A stretch of 64,000 nt of DNA from the NCBI GenBank assembly GCA_947359465.1, contig OX375876.1, forward strand, positions 85,644,359 through 85,708,358, read 5' to 3'. The DNA comes from Metellina segmentata. Lineage: Eukaryota; Arthropoda; Arachnida; Araneae; Tetragnathidae. The first letter of the stretch is position 1, and each line of letters opens with the position of its first letter. This document shows, piece by piece, positions 1 to 11,639 of the stretch. The notes beneath the pieces were generated by a model. It worked only from the letters and a program-made list of their open reading frames with translations, was not told the DNA's origin and did no database searches. The translations under genes were made by a program, and so were the position numbers.

Positions 1-860
1 CGAACTATTTATGCAGGCAAAAATATGTTTTCCTTTTATCGTTCCCTCAACTGATAACAAGTATGCAATTTCTTTAGATTCAATGAATTTCGTTTTAGTC
101 GAGCTGAAACCAGCTGCCAAAATAATGACTGGTTTTCTAAGAAACAAGCAGAAATTTGTCACTTTCGTAACCGTATTTCCCGCCTAATTCAGGGGTAAAA
201 CTTCAGCTTCTTGACCAAGGCATCATCAGAGCTGTAAAATCACACTACAGAACCTTTTTGTTACGTCAACTTCTAAGCGATTTGGAGAAAAATATCCAAT
301 GAAAATACAACGTGAAGGAAGCTATTGAATGGGTATGTGGATCTTGGGATGACATCAAGCAATCAACAATAACAAACTGTTGTAAACATATGCAACCACA
401 GCCAAAGACGCCAATTAAGTGTCAGAAGAAGCCGATTTGAAAGATGAATCAAATACGCACGACATTCAGCAATCTAAGTTGGAGAAAATTTGGAACGCTT
501 CAAAAAATAAAACTGCTGACGACGTGAATTTGAAAAATTATCTCAGTGTAGATGAGGAGGGGGGAGGGGGGGACAACGCTTAAACATGTTATGAACTGAC
601 CGAAGCAGACATCATTCAATCCATTAAAGACAGCTAACATGAGGCCAATGAAAGTAGTGAAGATGAAGAGGCTGTGGTTGGAGATGATGTGCGCAGTCAC
701 TTCTTCAAAGCCTTAGCAAGTTTGGAGACAATGCGGGCATTTGTTTCGTCACAAAGCAATGTGCCGGACTTTTATCTTTACAAACATTCACCAACTGCAA
801 AATTATTTACTCTCAAGTACAACAGCAAACATTGTTCAGAAGAAAATCGTAGATTTTCTG
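1..860 (+). pseudogene. Tigger/pogo-type DDE transposase, decayed 3' part
   Basis: The plus strand keeps pieces of a pogo/Tigger (CENP-B/jerky-like) transposase. Around 200-250 it reads LLDQGIIRAVKSHYR, the 'QPLDQGII...K..Y' block after the catalytic core. Around 312-395 it reads KEAIEWVCGSWDDIKQST, the usual 'AI..I...W..I...TI.NC' block. At 674-760 it reads HFFKALASLETMRAF, an acidic-tail block common near the C-terminus. An in-frame stop at about 299 and frame changes separate the pieces, so it cannot make an active transposase. The catalytic core would lie left of the window. A Tigger-like terminus at about 2215-2312 may be the 3' end of the same copy, with 1010-2106 inserted between. Family call is firm; pairing with that terminus is inference. 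Confidence 0.7.
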
Positions 861-1009
861 AAATAAAGTTTTGTTTCCTCGCATTTTGTTCATTTAGGAT
901 TAATATTTCCCAAAAGAGGCAAGTCAATTTTTTTTCTTCAGATTTTAAAAAATGCTATAGCAATGTATTTATTCGAAAAAATTATTTTTATCTGACTGAT
1001 TTCAATGAA

Positions 1010-1637
1010 CTAGGGGGCTCGCCCCCTGCTCGCTAACGCTCGCCAACCCCCGGAGGATTGCTTCATAATCCTCGTTGTTTCGCTGCGCGAACCTATACTC
1101 GCTTAGCTAGCATCGATGAAGACATGTGTTCTAGCAGAAGGGATTGTTTACGAAATATGATACTCCAAAAAATTGTTTTTCAAATCTAAAATTGCTGTAT
1201 TATAGAAAATATATATACAGTACCTTTGAAATCAAAATTTAAATGAAAACTTTGAGCAAATTTTGACTCGAAATGTGAGCGCTGCTTTGGAAATTGAATA
1301 CCTAGCATGTTGTTTATGTACATTTCACCAGCACTCAACCCCCCACACTTTTCATTGAGTTTGTTGCCGATAGTTGTAGTGCAAGCGTCTTGTTGAACTA
1401 TAAATGTTGGCCCTGAAAAGGACCGCTTTTAAAATGGCCCTGAAAAGATCATCCGCTTTCTTTGATTTCTATTATAAACTGCAACAGCTCAACTAAAATT
1501 CATTTTTTTTCAATAAAATTTCATCCGATAACGCTTGTAAATTTAATTGATGCGCGAGGCCTTGTGGTAAACAAACAATCGTACAATGTTGCCAATACGC
1601 GTTTACAAATAACGTCTGCTTTGCGTGCCACGTAAGA
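1010..1637 (-). mobile_element. Helitron-like unit, first of a tandem pair
   Basis: On the minus strand this unit begins TCTTACGTGGCACGC and ends with a GC-rich hairpin (GGGGGCGAGCCCCC) running into CTAG. It is flanked by A on the 5' side and T on the 3' side, as expected for Helitron insertion between A and T. There is no Rep/helicase reading frame, so it is non-autonomous. The hairpin abuts CTAG more closely than in typical Helitrons, so another class is possible. The same unit recurs at 1653-2106. Confidence 0.5.
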
Positions 1638-1652
1638 TAATTATATATATAA

Positions 1653-2106
1653 CTAGGGGGCCCGCCAGCTGCTCGCTTACGCTAGCCAACCCCCGGAGGA
1701 TTGCTTTTCAATCCTCATTGGTTAGCTGCGCGAACTTTGCTCGCTTCGCTCGCATCAATGATGACATTGTTTACAAAATATAATGTTCCAAAAAAATATT
1801 TTTCATAAATAAATTTGTTCTACTTTAGAAAAATTATACAGCAGCTCTACAATCAGAACTCGAATAATTTGGAATTCAAATTAACTTTGAACAAATTTTG
1901 ACTCGAAATGTGAGCACTGCTTTGGAAATCGAATACCCAACATGTCGTTTGTAAGCTGCAACAGATCGACTAATATTCCTTTTTTATGCATTAAAATTTT
2001 ATCCGATAACGCTATAAATTCAATTGTGGCGTGGTAAACAAACATTCGTACAGAGTTGCCAAAACGCGAAAACAAATAACGTCTTTTTTGCGTGCCACGT
2101 AAGAGA
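1653..2106 (-). mobile_element. Helitron-like unit, second of a tandem pair
   Basis: Shares with 1010-1637 the hairpin/CTAG end (1653-1675), the block around TTTTGACTCGAAATGTGAGC, the block ATCCGATAACGCT, and the end next to GTGCCACGTAAGA. The start-to-start period is 643 bp. The copy is shorter and its 5' terminus is degraded. Both read in the same direction, so this is a head-to-tail pair. Confidence 0.5.
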
Positions 2107-2214
2107 ATTATATGTATGGATTGCAATAAACTTTCTAATTGCAGTAGCGAATCACAGTATTATATGTTGTCTTCTTTCGAAACAAAAGCCGAATTTACGT
2201 ATTTAAAATGTTCT

Positions 2215-2312
2215 TTTTAATTCGAATTAGCAAAATTTCGTTACAGCGAAATTTCCGTTACAACGAAAAAATTTTACGGTCCCGTGAAGTTCGTTGTAAC
2301 GGGAACTTACTG
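2215..2312 (+). repeat. Tigger-like terminus
   Basis: The stretch carries repeated CGTTACA/CGTTGTAAC words and ends GGGAACTTACTG followed by TA. Read on the minus strand that is CAGTAAGTTCCCGTTACAACG, the layout of Tigger/pogo termini (CAGT... with TA target sites). It could be the right end of the element whose transposase is at 1-860. Confidence 0.45.
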
Positions 2313-3049
2313 TATATAAATATGAATAGTGTGGTCTGTATAGCCTTTAGCGAATTGCTCAAAAAAATCATGCAACGGGAAGCAACTGGTTTTTATGGGG
2401 CCTCCATTGAATTCATCAAGTTGTCGCCACTGGCCGAATGCTGCACTCTCTTAACCCTTGTCCTCGGGTCGTGCTGACCCCCAAACGCCCTTCCGGAATC
2501 ATTGCGCTCGGTTGAGGCCCTGACCGCTTCCCTTTATCAATATTTTTGATCGATCGCCCAAATATATCGGTCTCGTTGAAATGTATAAGTGGACCGATTC
2601 TTTCGTCCTTCCCCTGACGGAATAAAATATGTTTATTTTCCAACACTGCCTTAAGGGTGGGATGAACCGGAATATAAATTTACTGCGCTTCTTCTTTCAA
2701 AAGGGGGGTGGAATTTGTGCTGACACACGTACTTTCCCCAACCCCCCTTTTCTCTTGTGTGCCCTTTTGAATTTTGAAGTTTGACCGCTCGTAGGTTACA
2801 GTAGACGCCAACTTTGGAAAATTATTGAGACTTCCGAGTAAGACACAGAGGTGCTTTACATACAATATGTGTGTATTTTTAGAACAATTTGTTTTGTTTC
2901 TGCATTCCTACGACTACACCCTGCTGTTAACTGTAACTTTAAATAATTGGTTACTTTACTACTGTAAAGAGACATTTTCAGGGTAAGCAAATTAGACGGA
3001 AAACGGAGGTTTTACTTATTAGTAATTGAATGGCTCTCGGTATGATACC
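2313..3049. other. No gene recognised
   Basis: Non-coding by eye. A moderately GC-rich patch at about 2440-2540 and short open frames show no family signature. Confidence 0.5.
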
Positions 3050-3300
3050 TATAGGGTTTCCTAAAAATGCAGTTTTTTGGCGACGCTTTCGTTTGATCTA
3101 TTTGGCGTCGACCCATCCATTAATGTACATCGATTCGGAATTTATTCTTGGAATTTTTATTGGTGACATGCCGAAATTGTATTTAAAAAATAAGCCAATC
3201 GACATCAGGTTTGGAATTCGTACAAGAAACAAGGCACATACACATTCCCGTCACCTTTATTTGGCATGACAGAAAACGTATCTCACACTCCCTAAAATGT
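3050..3300 (+). repeat. Dispersed repeat with 'GGAATTC...CGACGTGCTGAAAT' block, copy 1
   Basis: Contains GGAATTTATTCTTGGAATTTTTATTGG..GACATGCCGAAAT and a following AAACAAGCCAATCGA-type block in the same order as 39525-39680 and 47020-47175. No protein is supported. Other copies keep a TGACGTCA core that is lost here. Confidence 0.5.
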
Positions 3301-3353
3301 TGAAAGTTGCTCAAGTTGATAATATTTAACAAAAAACATTAGATAAATAGGTC

Positions 3354-3660
3354 GTTAATTAACGTCGCACTACATCAACTTTACGGGCTATTGGCGATGG
3401 TTCGGGATCAATCCCGAAAGGTAAGATCCGAAGAGAAAACACCTCGTAACTTTGAATCACGGTCAGATAGTTGAGACCTGAGCTGGCATCCACTCTTTAA
3501 ACCTTTCACACCACATCAACGTGAGGACATTTGAGTCAACGACAGGTTTAACGTGCACCAGCCCTCACGTACACGACGGTCTCTGGATTGACCGAATTTC
3601 AAACTCGCAATCCTTTGCCTGCTAATCTGCTACTTTGCAAACCCGCCACGGCTCCAACAA
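3354..3660 (-). repeat. tRNA-derived SINE, copy 1
   Basis: On the minus strand the head (near 3655) has a tRNA-like GTGGCGGGTTTGC.. A-box region and GCGAGTTTGAAAT B-box-like segment. The body holds CAAATGTCCTCACGTTG and CAGCTCAGGT and ends in GTCGTTAATTAA. The body also matches 4085-4350 and 46720-46885 in the same order. Non-coding. Confidence 0.6.
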
Positions 3661-4084
3661 AGATTAGGAAGATGAGATAATTTTAGATGTTTTAGACAGT
3701 ACTGTGTGTAAGCCAAGAAAAATTACTTACTTTCTTCTCTTTTCACTTCACATTCCGCAAATCTCCAAACAACTCGTGTTTTTTGACGTCATCAGCATCA
3801 GTTACGTCGGATGCCACACGTTTTGCTTTTTAAGTTAGCTGCTTTCCGTTCTGAGCTTTTCAACAAACCTTCCTTCAATATGAATCACGAGCTCCTTGAT
3901 TGCGCTTTCGTTTATACTTACTATACTCGCTACCACAAATTAAGTTCCCTTTTAAAGTGTGTTAAAACCACTCATCTCAATGGTTTCATTTGAATTCCGA
4001 TGAGAAGTTCGTTCGCTTTCCGTTAACAAATTTGATTAAATAATGGAGTCTGGCGATGCTAGAGGTAAGTAAATAGGTATTTTA
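3661..4084. other. No gene recognised
   Basis: AT-rich interspersed sequence between two SINE copies; a 60-codon open frame has no recognisable features. Confidence 0.5.
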
Positions 4085-4350
4085 ATATTGACGACTGTTT
4101 GGGATCGAAATATCCGCATACAACGTAATATTGAACCTTGGTCAGATGACGATTCAACACCTGAGCTGGTACCCTATTCACGAAACTTCCACACCAACCT
4201 AACGTGAGGACATTTGAGGCCACGACATATTTAACATGCATCAGCACCCCCCCCCCCTTTGTACACGACGGTGTTTGTTGGATTCAAACTCGCAACCATC
4301 CGGTTGCTAGTCCGTTACTCGTCCAACCAGGCCACCGAGGTCCTGGCGCT
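4085..4350 (-). repeat. tRNA-derived SINE, copy 2
   Basis: Minus strand: GGTGGCCTGGTTGGACGAGT (A-box region) followed about 40 bp later by GCGAGTTTGAATCC (B-box, GWTCRANNC), then the same body as copy 1 (CAAATGTCCTCACGTTAGG, CAGCTCAGGTGTT). A homopolymer C run sits inside the body. This is the clearest Pol III promoter of the three copies. Confidence 0.65.
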
Positions 4351-4454
4351 GCTAGTGATCAAGTCGTAAGTGCAAAAGGGCTAAAAGACAAATACAAACA
4401 AACCCTTTTTTCGTAGACCCTTATGATCATTTCTATATGAGAGACATTTTCTGT

Positions 4455-4600
4455 TAAGTGAAATGTAGGTGGCGTTAGTGTTCCCGCAGAAATACGTATT
4501 TCCTGTACGCATTCCGGACGGGACTTGCTTTTCGAATATGATTTCAGCACTTCAAAAATATTCTAAAGAATAAATTCCAAATTGATCAATAATAGTAGAT
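4455..4600 (-). repeat. Dispersed repeat, copy 2
   Basis: Reads TTCTAAAGAATAAATTCC and CGAATATGATTTCAGCAC on the plus strand, the reverse complement order of the repeat seen at 39525-39680. The central part around TCCGGACGGGACTTG is a diverged form of the TGACGTCA core. Confidence 0.45.
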
Positions 4601-5689
4601 TGGTTAACGTCATTTAGATAAAATGTTAAACGTTGCTAAAATGGCTATAAACAACAAGTAAGATAAAAGCACTTCCTCTATGAAAGCTCCAAAGGAAGAA
4701 TTATGAAGTAATGTGTGTTTTATGTTAAGTAAACGCTAATTTGATCAAGCAACAAGCGTCGTCAAAAAAGTGCTACATAAGCTACATTTTAATGTTCCTC
4801 AAAATGTACCTTGCCAAAGCAATTGGGAAACAGGTAGTTCCCCGTCTTCCATTTGGGCTGTTTGCTTACACAGAAAATCCCTGTAATACACATTCGAAAA
4901 TTTTGAACACAATATTTTAAGAAAGCTTTACGGAAACAGCTATGAGCATTAGAAGTAGGCAATACTTGTCGCGAACAACTGCTAACTAGTATTTCGCTGA
5001 CTATACGTGACAACACTGCTGCGAAAATAACTAACCTTCTGGCAGCCGATTGTATTACGTCACCAGAGATGATGCAAAAAACTGTAATATTTAAAACTTG
5101 TACAAAAATTCTTGTAAATACTTAGTGATTGGAATAAATGCTCTAAGTTGTTAGTAAATATAAAAAGGCTTTTTACGTTTCATTGCTGATATTGAATATA
5201 GATTGATTGCTGTAAAGTATAAGAGAAAAGGTTATACTTATTCAACGACCCGGGTTCTTAAAGAACTTGAAGCAATACAAGTGTGAAAAAGAAGGTAAGC
5301 TTTCCTAATACGTATTGTTTTCAACAATACTAGTATGAGAGAGCATTTGGGTACTTCTAAACACCACAGAGAAAATCTTCAGTTACAGTCTAGTTTGTTC
5401 GTTTACACTGGAAAGCCCTTTCTTAGATATTTTATAATTAAAATTTATAACACTATCTCGGCAGGTGTGTATTAAAAAAAATGTTATGTAAGGGATCTTT
5501 TGTGAAAACAAGCAAACCAGATGGTCTGCGAAGGTATTACTAATGCTGTCAAAATGCTGACGCATATACATATTGGGGTTTACCGTAACATGTAGTTTAT
5601 CGCCATTTCGGCAGCGTTTGGCATTAATCTAAATAATGTTGACTAATCAACAATCATTTTAAAATTTGCAATTCAGGCTTTGGAATTTT
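4601..5689. other. No gene recognised
   Basis: AT-rich, with short random open frames on both strands only. No repeat family was recognised by eye. Confidence 0.5.
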
Positions 5690-5850
5690 TATTGCTAAGT
5701 GCTAAAATACTATTCGAGAACCAAGCCAAGTGACGTTACGTTAAGAATATTTAAAGAAAGCACGTTATGTCAGAAAAAAAACTACTGTCACGTACACTTA
5801 GCTCGACAAGAAAACCTGGTTTGGGTAAACTTTTAAAGGGTTTAGGAGAA
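5690..5850 (+). repeat. Dispersed repeat, copy 3
   Basis: GGAATTTTTATTGC..AGTGCTAAAATACTATTCGAGAACCAAGCCAAGTGACG follows the order of the family consensus, with AAGTGACGTTACGTTAAGAATA in place of the TGACGTCACGTTCGGAATA core. Confidence 0.5.
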
Positions 5851-6949
5851 AATTATTTCATATAAACAAGGGCTTTACTACTGAATCATAGGTAGTATTT
5901 TAAAAGAAATGATATTCAACGACGTTGAGAGATAGTGGATAGTTAAACTCTATTAGTGATGGCGGCTGTTTTGTATTAAGAAAAGAGTTCTTATTGCTCC
6001 TTCGAGATAATGACGTATTACAAAGCTATACTACAACTTTACTGCATCTCTGATGGTTGTTTTTTGCAGAAAAGTATGGCTTTATGCTTTAAGAAAGTGA
6101 GAAATGAAATCTTAACACCTGTGTTTGATTTTAATCTTGGTTTCCTTTATAAATATTTTTACATAAGTAAGGAACTACTTTCGTTGACATTTTCATTATT
6201 TTTGTTGTTTTCACCATACTCGTTTACTTCTGGGTGTTTAATCAAGAAACGTACACTTTTTCTGTCTCTCCCAAAAGTATTCGTTGGAAACACAAACTTA
6301 ATAACCATCCTCACTGGAAGCATTTTTTTTTTTTTTTTTTAATAAAGTTTTTTTACTTTCATATTCTAATGACAGAAAGTAAATTACCACCCAGGGATAT
6401 TATCTTAATTCGCATTTATTTCTATGCTCGACTTACTTAAGTGCGGAGCATTATGCTAGAGTCATGAGGAAAAAGCGGTAATTATAAAAACAGATACCAA
6501 AAGGAAAGGAAAGGAGAATGAAAGGAGTGGAAAAAGAAAGCCAAGTGACATTTTAGTGTGAAAAACTCATATTCGAACAGCTGTATCTGATCTGTATTTA
6601 GGAGGATGTCAACTATAAAAGGAAACGTATGAAAAAAAAAAGGCGAAAACCTTGAATACCTTGTTATCTATAGAATTATTTTACCTCTGCCTCGAAAAAC
6701 GTGAAAAAAATGAATTTAGGGTCTTCAACTTTACTTCTTTAGATACCCTACCATGGACAAAATAACCCATATATTTGAAGAACGATCAATGCAATTCAAT
6801 GCTTATGAGAGGGATTATCATCGCAACAAACCAGACCAGAAAGTAAAGATTACTCCCGGTACCCAAATGCTCTCGCATAGTACACATACTTAAAATATCT
6901 TATCCCTGCTTTGATGATGTTCGTTTGTAAATGGCGTTGATAACCATAG
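5851..6949. other. No gene recognised
   Basis: A 110-codon open frame at 6010-6342 is rich in F, L, S and Y, ends in a poly-T-encoded run, and shows no domain. I regard it as chance. A T17-18 homopolymer lies at about 6325-6342. Confidence 0.5.
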
Positions 6950-7060
6950 TATGTATATCAATTCAGTATTCTTTCTTTGAAATTTTTCATTGGGACGAGC
7001 ACGCTAAGTGACGTCACATCCGGAACACGTTTCACCGCAGAAAAACCATCGCCATCTACA
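6950..7060 (+). repeat. Dispersed repeat, copy 4
   Basis: Contains TTCTTTCTTTGAAATTTTTCATTGGGACGAGCACGC followed by AAGTGACGTCACATCCGGAA and CACCGCAGAAAAACC, matching the family order and keeping the TGACGTCA palindrome. Confidence 0.55.
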
Positions 7061-7589
7061 TTTAAATGAAACGAAATAACCGCTCATAAGCATATTTAAA
7101 TAGAAATCCTTTTTAGATGATCAATAACGAAAGAAAATTTCCTGATCGTATGATTATAGTAGTGTGAACTTATTTTAAATTCAAATATACGATATTTTAT
7201 CTTAGATTTCAGACCCAGAAGAAACTTAACTAGACCCTGTGAGTAAATTTGTCGATCTACTAGTTGTATTGTTAAACTGAAGCCTGTACTTAGTACTGTA
7301 CTTAGATTTTATGTAGGTTCAGTGTTTTATACAGGTTCTGATTTAGTTGGAGTTGAGTGTTGATGTGATGAAACATTGAGTTTTGCTTATTTATTTTTAA
7401 AAGTTAAATTACTGTCAGTACTATAATTCACATGACTATCTTTTTGTCAAACTCAACAAAACTTTTCAATTCGGATGGATACATAGGTAATAAATGGATT
7501 ACATGAATTCGATGACTTAAATGGAAATATATTTTTTTACGGCGGACACTTGATCACTCGTCACTACAAGGCCAGATTCGATGAGGCAA
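7061..7589. other. No gene recognised
   Basis: AT-rich spacer; nothing recognisable on either strand. Confidence 0.5.
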
Positions 7590-7682
7590 TTGTAAAGGGG
7601 CACCCAGTGGGTGGCCTTCACTACCCCTAACTGAGGACATCACACATACGTACATTCCCTGACCCCGGATTCGAACCAGTCA
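7590..7682 (-). repeat. Possible tRNA-derived SINE fragment
   Basis: The minus strand reads GACTGGTTCGAATCCGGGG at the right edge, an excellent Pol III B-box. The A-box side is missing where LINE sequence begins, so it is at best a truncated SINE. Confidence 0.35.
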
Positions 7683-8690
7683 CCTTCCGATACGAGAGCG
7701 AGGTCTCAATCTGGGAAGAGAAGACATGGGAGGCGAATTACTCCCAAGTAGGTGAGGCAATAGCCACCCAAGCAGAACTGGAGGTCTACATGGACGGCTC
7801 GAAGACCGAAAGTGGAGTGGAGGCGGAATTCGTGGCGTATGCCAAAGGGAACAAGATTTACAACTGGGCAGCCTCACTTTACGAAAATAACAGTGTAATC
7901 CAGGCGTAAAAAACGGCAATACTATTCGCCACACGCTGGGCAGCGGTCTAAAAGAAGAAATCGTGCAGAATACACACAAATAGTTTATCAACCATAAAAC
8001 TTCTTCAAAAATTTCAAAACAAAGACCCACTGGCCTACAGCATAAGATGGAACCTGAGAAACAACAACTTCAACACAAAAATTCAATGGGTCAAAGCCCA
8101 CGTCGGTATAGAGGGCAATGAAAGAGCGGACCAGTTGGCAAAGGCCGCGGCGAATAACCCAATTCAAGCCGACATTCAACTTATACTGAAACGGCCTAAA
8201 AGCTTCCTTAAAAATCGCCTCAAGGAGCTAACATACAAAACCTGGCAGAAGGACTGGGAAGGAGAACCTTCAAGTTCTTCCCCGAAAGTTAATAAAGATA
8301 AACAACCAAGTGGACCGTATCTTACATCATGTTACACAGGACATGGCCCCTTACCACCACAGATTTAACAACACGGAAAATGGGGACTGCCTCTGTGGTG
8401 AAATTGGTACTCCAGAACACTACGTTTTTAGATGCCCACTCACGGTGTGCAATCACCTTCGGAGCCTGGGCTATTAACACATCGCAAAACCATGTCGAAC
8501 ATTCCAAACTTATGAAAATCATGAAGTTCCTAACGGAGTTTATCGATCTTATCAAGAGCCAGTAGTTATGAACAGTTGGGAGGGCTGTGAAACGAATATA
8601 GAGCAAAATAGCACAGCGTTAAGGGACTCCTCTTCTGCAAAGTGTTCCTCCTACAGATCCCAAGGTATCTAGATTAGATTCTTGTTAGGT
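7683..8690 (+). pseudogene. LINE (non-LTR retrotransposon) 3' end with RNase H domain, broken
   Basis: The plus strand translates to an RNase H1-like domain as found after the reverse transcriptase in I/Jockey/R1-type LINEs. It shows ELEVYMDGSKTESGVEAEF (first catalytic Asp) and WVKAHVGIEGNERADQLAKA (His and last Asp, about 8091-8150). The catalytic Glu position reads 'VIQA*KTA', a stop where 'AE' is expected. The third acidic position reads HTNSLST instead of DSLS. Further stops and frameshifts follow from about 8280. No reverse transcriptase lies upstream, so this is a 5'-truncated dead copy, the usual LINE fate. The downstream part to about 8690 is probably its tail. Confidence 0.75.
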
Positions 8691-9029
8691 AAACTAAGCC
8701 CCTGGGGTGACGCAAATACAGTGAAACACACATATGCCTGATTTTTATATTGAAATGTCTAAGGTCTGTGAATACTAAGGACTTGAGAAGACTGTGGCAG
8801 GAACCCGGCTCGGAGCATACTATAGCGTGTTAAAGATTGTGAACGTTTTTTCTCATATAAGCTCATGTACTATTCTCCAACTGTGTTTCCATGTCGTGTA
8901 ACGCGGGTGGATAAGGGAACGATGGAGCTGAAGTCAAGTTAGTCGAGGCAAACGGGGCCGGAATGACACGGACACAAGAGCGCAATGGGGGTGAAGTTTT
9001 TATTTTTTATTTCTTTCAACCAATGAGAT
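8691..9029. other. No gene recognised
   Basis: Intergenic; possibly more LINE tail, but no diagnostic sequence. Confidence 0.4.
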
Positions 9030-9290
9030 TTATACTAAGGGTTAATGGGATTACGTCCAAGGCACCTCCAGTCCGCGAAGACCCCTGCGTCAACTGTGTT
9101 TACTAGGGCCCCCCAACGAGGGTCTTTTTTTAATGCTGTAAATCAAGAGAGCTTGCACTCCTCACTTATAGGTGCGCGACCTTATCAACCTTCAACCTGG
9201 CATATGTCGGGAGTTAAGGGGGTCACCTGCGGTGACAAAGTGACAAAACACCTTAACCACTAGACCGGTTGGTCGGCATGTATATAAATA
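9030..9290 (-). repeat. Possible SINE
   Basis: The minus strand from about 9275 reads CCGGTCTAGTGGTTAAGGTG, a tRNA A-box-like start, followed by a moderately GC-rich body. I could not find a convincing B-box, so the call is tentative. Confidence 0.35.
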
Positions 9291-9309
9291 ATACATGTAC
9301 ATGTATATA

Positions 9310-10179
9310 CACAGTCCAGTCACATTAATGTGATCACCACCTACTTTCGACGTCAACGTGAAATAACCAATCACAAAAGGCAGGTGGCAGCACATTGCAG
9401 TGGAGCTTATATAAAGGATGTTCTAGGGCATCAGAAAGCATTTCAATCGTTGGCGTAATGCAGAAACGTAGCGATTTGTACGACGTCCAAAAGGGCATGA
9501 TTATTGGCTTTCGGGTCAAGGGTGGAAGCATTTCGGAAACTGCTAATTTTGTGAACTGTTCGCGTGCCGCCGTGGTAAAAGTATACCGTGCATGGCAAAA
9601 TGGCACCATCCAAAATCAATGGCGTGTCACATGTGGTGCACCACGGGCTATAGATGACAGAGGCGAACGAAGGCTACGGAGATGCGTTCGGGCGAATAGA
9701 CATGCAACTGTTGAGCAACTGACCGCCCAGATGAACCAAGAGTGTATCCTCAACAACGGTTCAGCGAACGTTGTTGCGCATGGGCCTCCGCAGCAGACGC
9801 CTGGTTAATGCACTTATGCTGACTGCTGTTCAACGGCGACGAAGGCTGGAATTTGCACGCCAGTACCGCAACTGGACGTCCACAGAGTGGCGACAGGTGG
9901 CTTTTTCCGATGAATCACGTTTTATGCTCCATCGGACAGATGGACGTTGGCGTATACGGCGTGAAACGTCTGAAAGCAAACACCCTGCAACAATTTCCGG
10001 AAGGATCCAGGCTGGAGGAGGGAGCATTATGGTTTGGGGAATGTTTTCCTGGCATTCACTGGGTGCACTCATCAACAGAAACCTAATTGACTCCCTTCCT
10101 GCACGTCTCGCAGCGGTCCGCTCTGCCAAAGGTTATTCTGGCTTTTGACAAGTGGTTACATAAATGTGACTGGACTGTG
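9310..10179 (+). mobile_element. Tc1-like element, internally deleted
   Basis: An 870-bp element bounded by TIRs beginning CACAGTCCAGTCACATT and flanked by TA on both sides (9308-9309 and 10180-10181). It holds one broken transposase gene. Intact relatives are normally longer, and the transposase shows the missing part lies between the first catalytic Asp and the C-terminus. Confidence 0.85.
9458..10148 (+). pseudogene. Tc1-like transposase, deleted and frameshifted
   Basis: The ATG at 9458 opens the N-terminal paired-type helix-turn-helix region (MQKRSDLYDVQKGMIIGF... SRAAVVKVYRAW). The frame changes near 9770-9790, then continues through WRQVAFSDESRF (first catalytic Asp, about 9890-9925) and GGGSIMVWGMFSW. 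It then jumps at about 10075 to the C-terminal SLPARLAAVRSAKGY (normally SMPRR...A.GG.T.Y). The segment with the second Asp and the Glu is missing. It cannot catalyse transposition, but its TIRs could be mobilised by a relative. Confidence 0.8.
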
Positions 10180-10305
10180 TATATAATACATGTACATGTA
10201 TAAATGTATAATATATGCCGCCTAACTTGTGAAGTAGTCATAGTGTTTGTCTACCACTCAACAAGTCGCGGTTTTTAAGAGAACGTGTGCTAGAGGTTTT
10301 CCCTG

Positions 10306-10516
10306 TTAACTTTCCTAGCGGTTGTCTGGAAGAGGTGTCTTGCATTAGTACAACTGACCAGATCTGGATGGACGAGATATCTCGTCATTAGTAGAAAAAT
10401 GACCAGATCGTGAATTCATCATAATAAAAAGATCGGCAATATCTTGACATTGTATCTAGTCATTAGCAAAATAGATCATGGACAAGACATCTCGTCGAAA
10501 TCACTTGGAGGATTAA
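10306..10516. mobile_element. Short TTAA-flanked MITE candidate with 16-bp palindrome
   Basis: Bounded by TTAA at both ends, with imperfect inverted ends (TTAACTTTCCTAG.. and ..CTTGGAGGATTAA). Inside is the perfect palindrome GACGAGATATCTCGTC (10371-10386) and a related GACAAGACATCTCGTC. The same words occur in 41263-42108. TTAA sites suggest a piggyBac-type family, but no transposase supports this. Confidence 0.4.
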
Positions 10517-11639
10517 GAGTAAAAGGGCCGTACCGACTGGGTGTTCCTTCACAAATAGCCACTCCTTGTTGTACCCAATGCCGAAGAGATCAGTGGTTGG
10601 GCATTAGAAACGAAAATATGTAAAATAATCACGACTAACAAAAAGAAAGAACTTTAGATATAAATTTGTGATGATTATGCGTTTAAAGCAACATAAACAG
10701 GACTATTTGCATTTTATTTGTTTTCAGAATTTGTCTCTTCTTTTCGCACATAATATATCATTTTCAGTTTAAGAATGAAAGATCATATCAATGAAAGAAT
10801 AAATAATTTAGGAAAATAGTAAATAAAAATCAGTCAATAAAAAAAGGGATGAAAAAAAATTCCAAAAAGAGTGTTTTCTTTTATTCATATTTCAGAATGC
10901 TCATGCAAGTAAATTTACTGCCAACAACGAGATTTAAGTCTTTCACAAATTGTCGTATTTAAACCAAATACGGAGAGTTAAATTGCTCTGTGCAGACGAG
11001 GAGACTAAAAAACTGGAAGAGCTCATCTAATGTAGAAAATAATGAAATTTAGAGGCGAAAAATCTCGTAGCACAAACTCTCGTGACTAACTGAATATGCC
11101 AACAAGAAGGATGGAAGGCCAGTAATTGGAGAAAAGCGTAACTGAAGGATATGACCCTGGAGAGTTGGTAAGTGACTCAGTAGTCTACTTTTAGGAAAAT
11201 AAGAAGCTACAACCATGGTTTGATACTATTTTTAGTCTTCAGCAGAGCAAAGAGTCGGTTGGCTTTATTTTTATACAAAAGTTTTTTATATAAAGTTTTT
11301 CCTTATGAAAACATGCTTTATAGGTTTCTGTGCTACATTATATAACTAAAGCTAAGTTGCTTCATAAATACTATCTGTAATCGTAGAATTGCTGAGAATT
11401 TGTAATCTACATATGATACGCCTTTTTTAAAAAACAAAGCACCATAATTCTGTATTCAGATTTCAAATTTATCAAAGCTAGAAGATTTTAAATAGGCTTT
11501 CAATAATGCTAACGATATTTAGAGGTTTTTTCATAATCCATTAATTCATTGAAGAACTATATTTGCATTAGGAAGGACACAAGTATATTTGTTGTATTTG
11601 GAAGTACATTTTCTGCAAGGAATTTTGGAATAAAAAGTT
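10517..11639. other. No gene recognised
   Basis: AT-rich; no open frame with family features. Confidence 0.5.

Noticed and set aside
6010..6342. 110-codon open frame as a membrane protein gene
   Set aside because: Hydrophobic because of T-rich sequence and ends in a poly-T run; no start context, homology or repeat support.
7680..8030. 116-codon minus-strand frame
   Set aside because: Antisense of the LINE RNase H domain.
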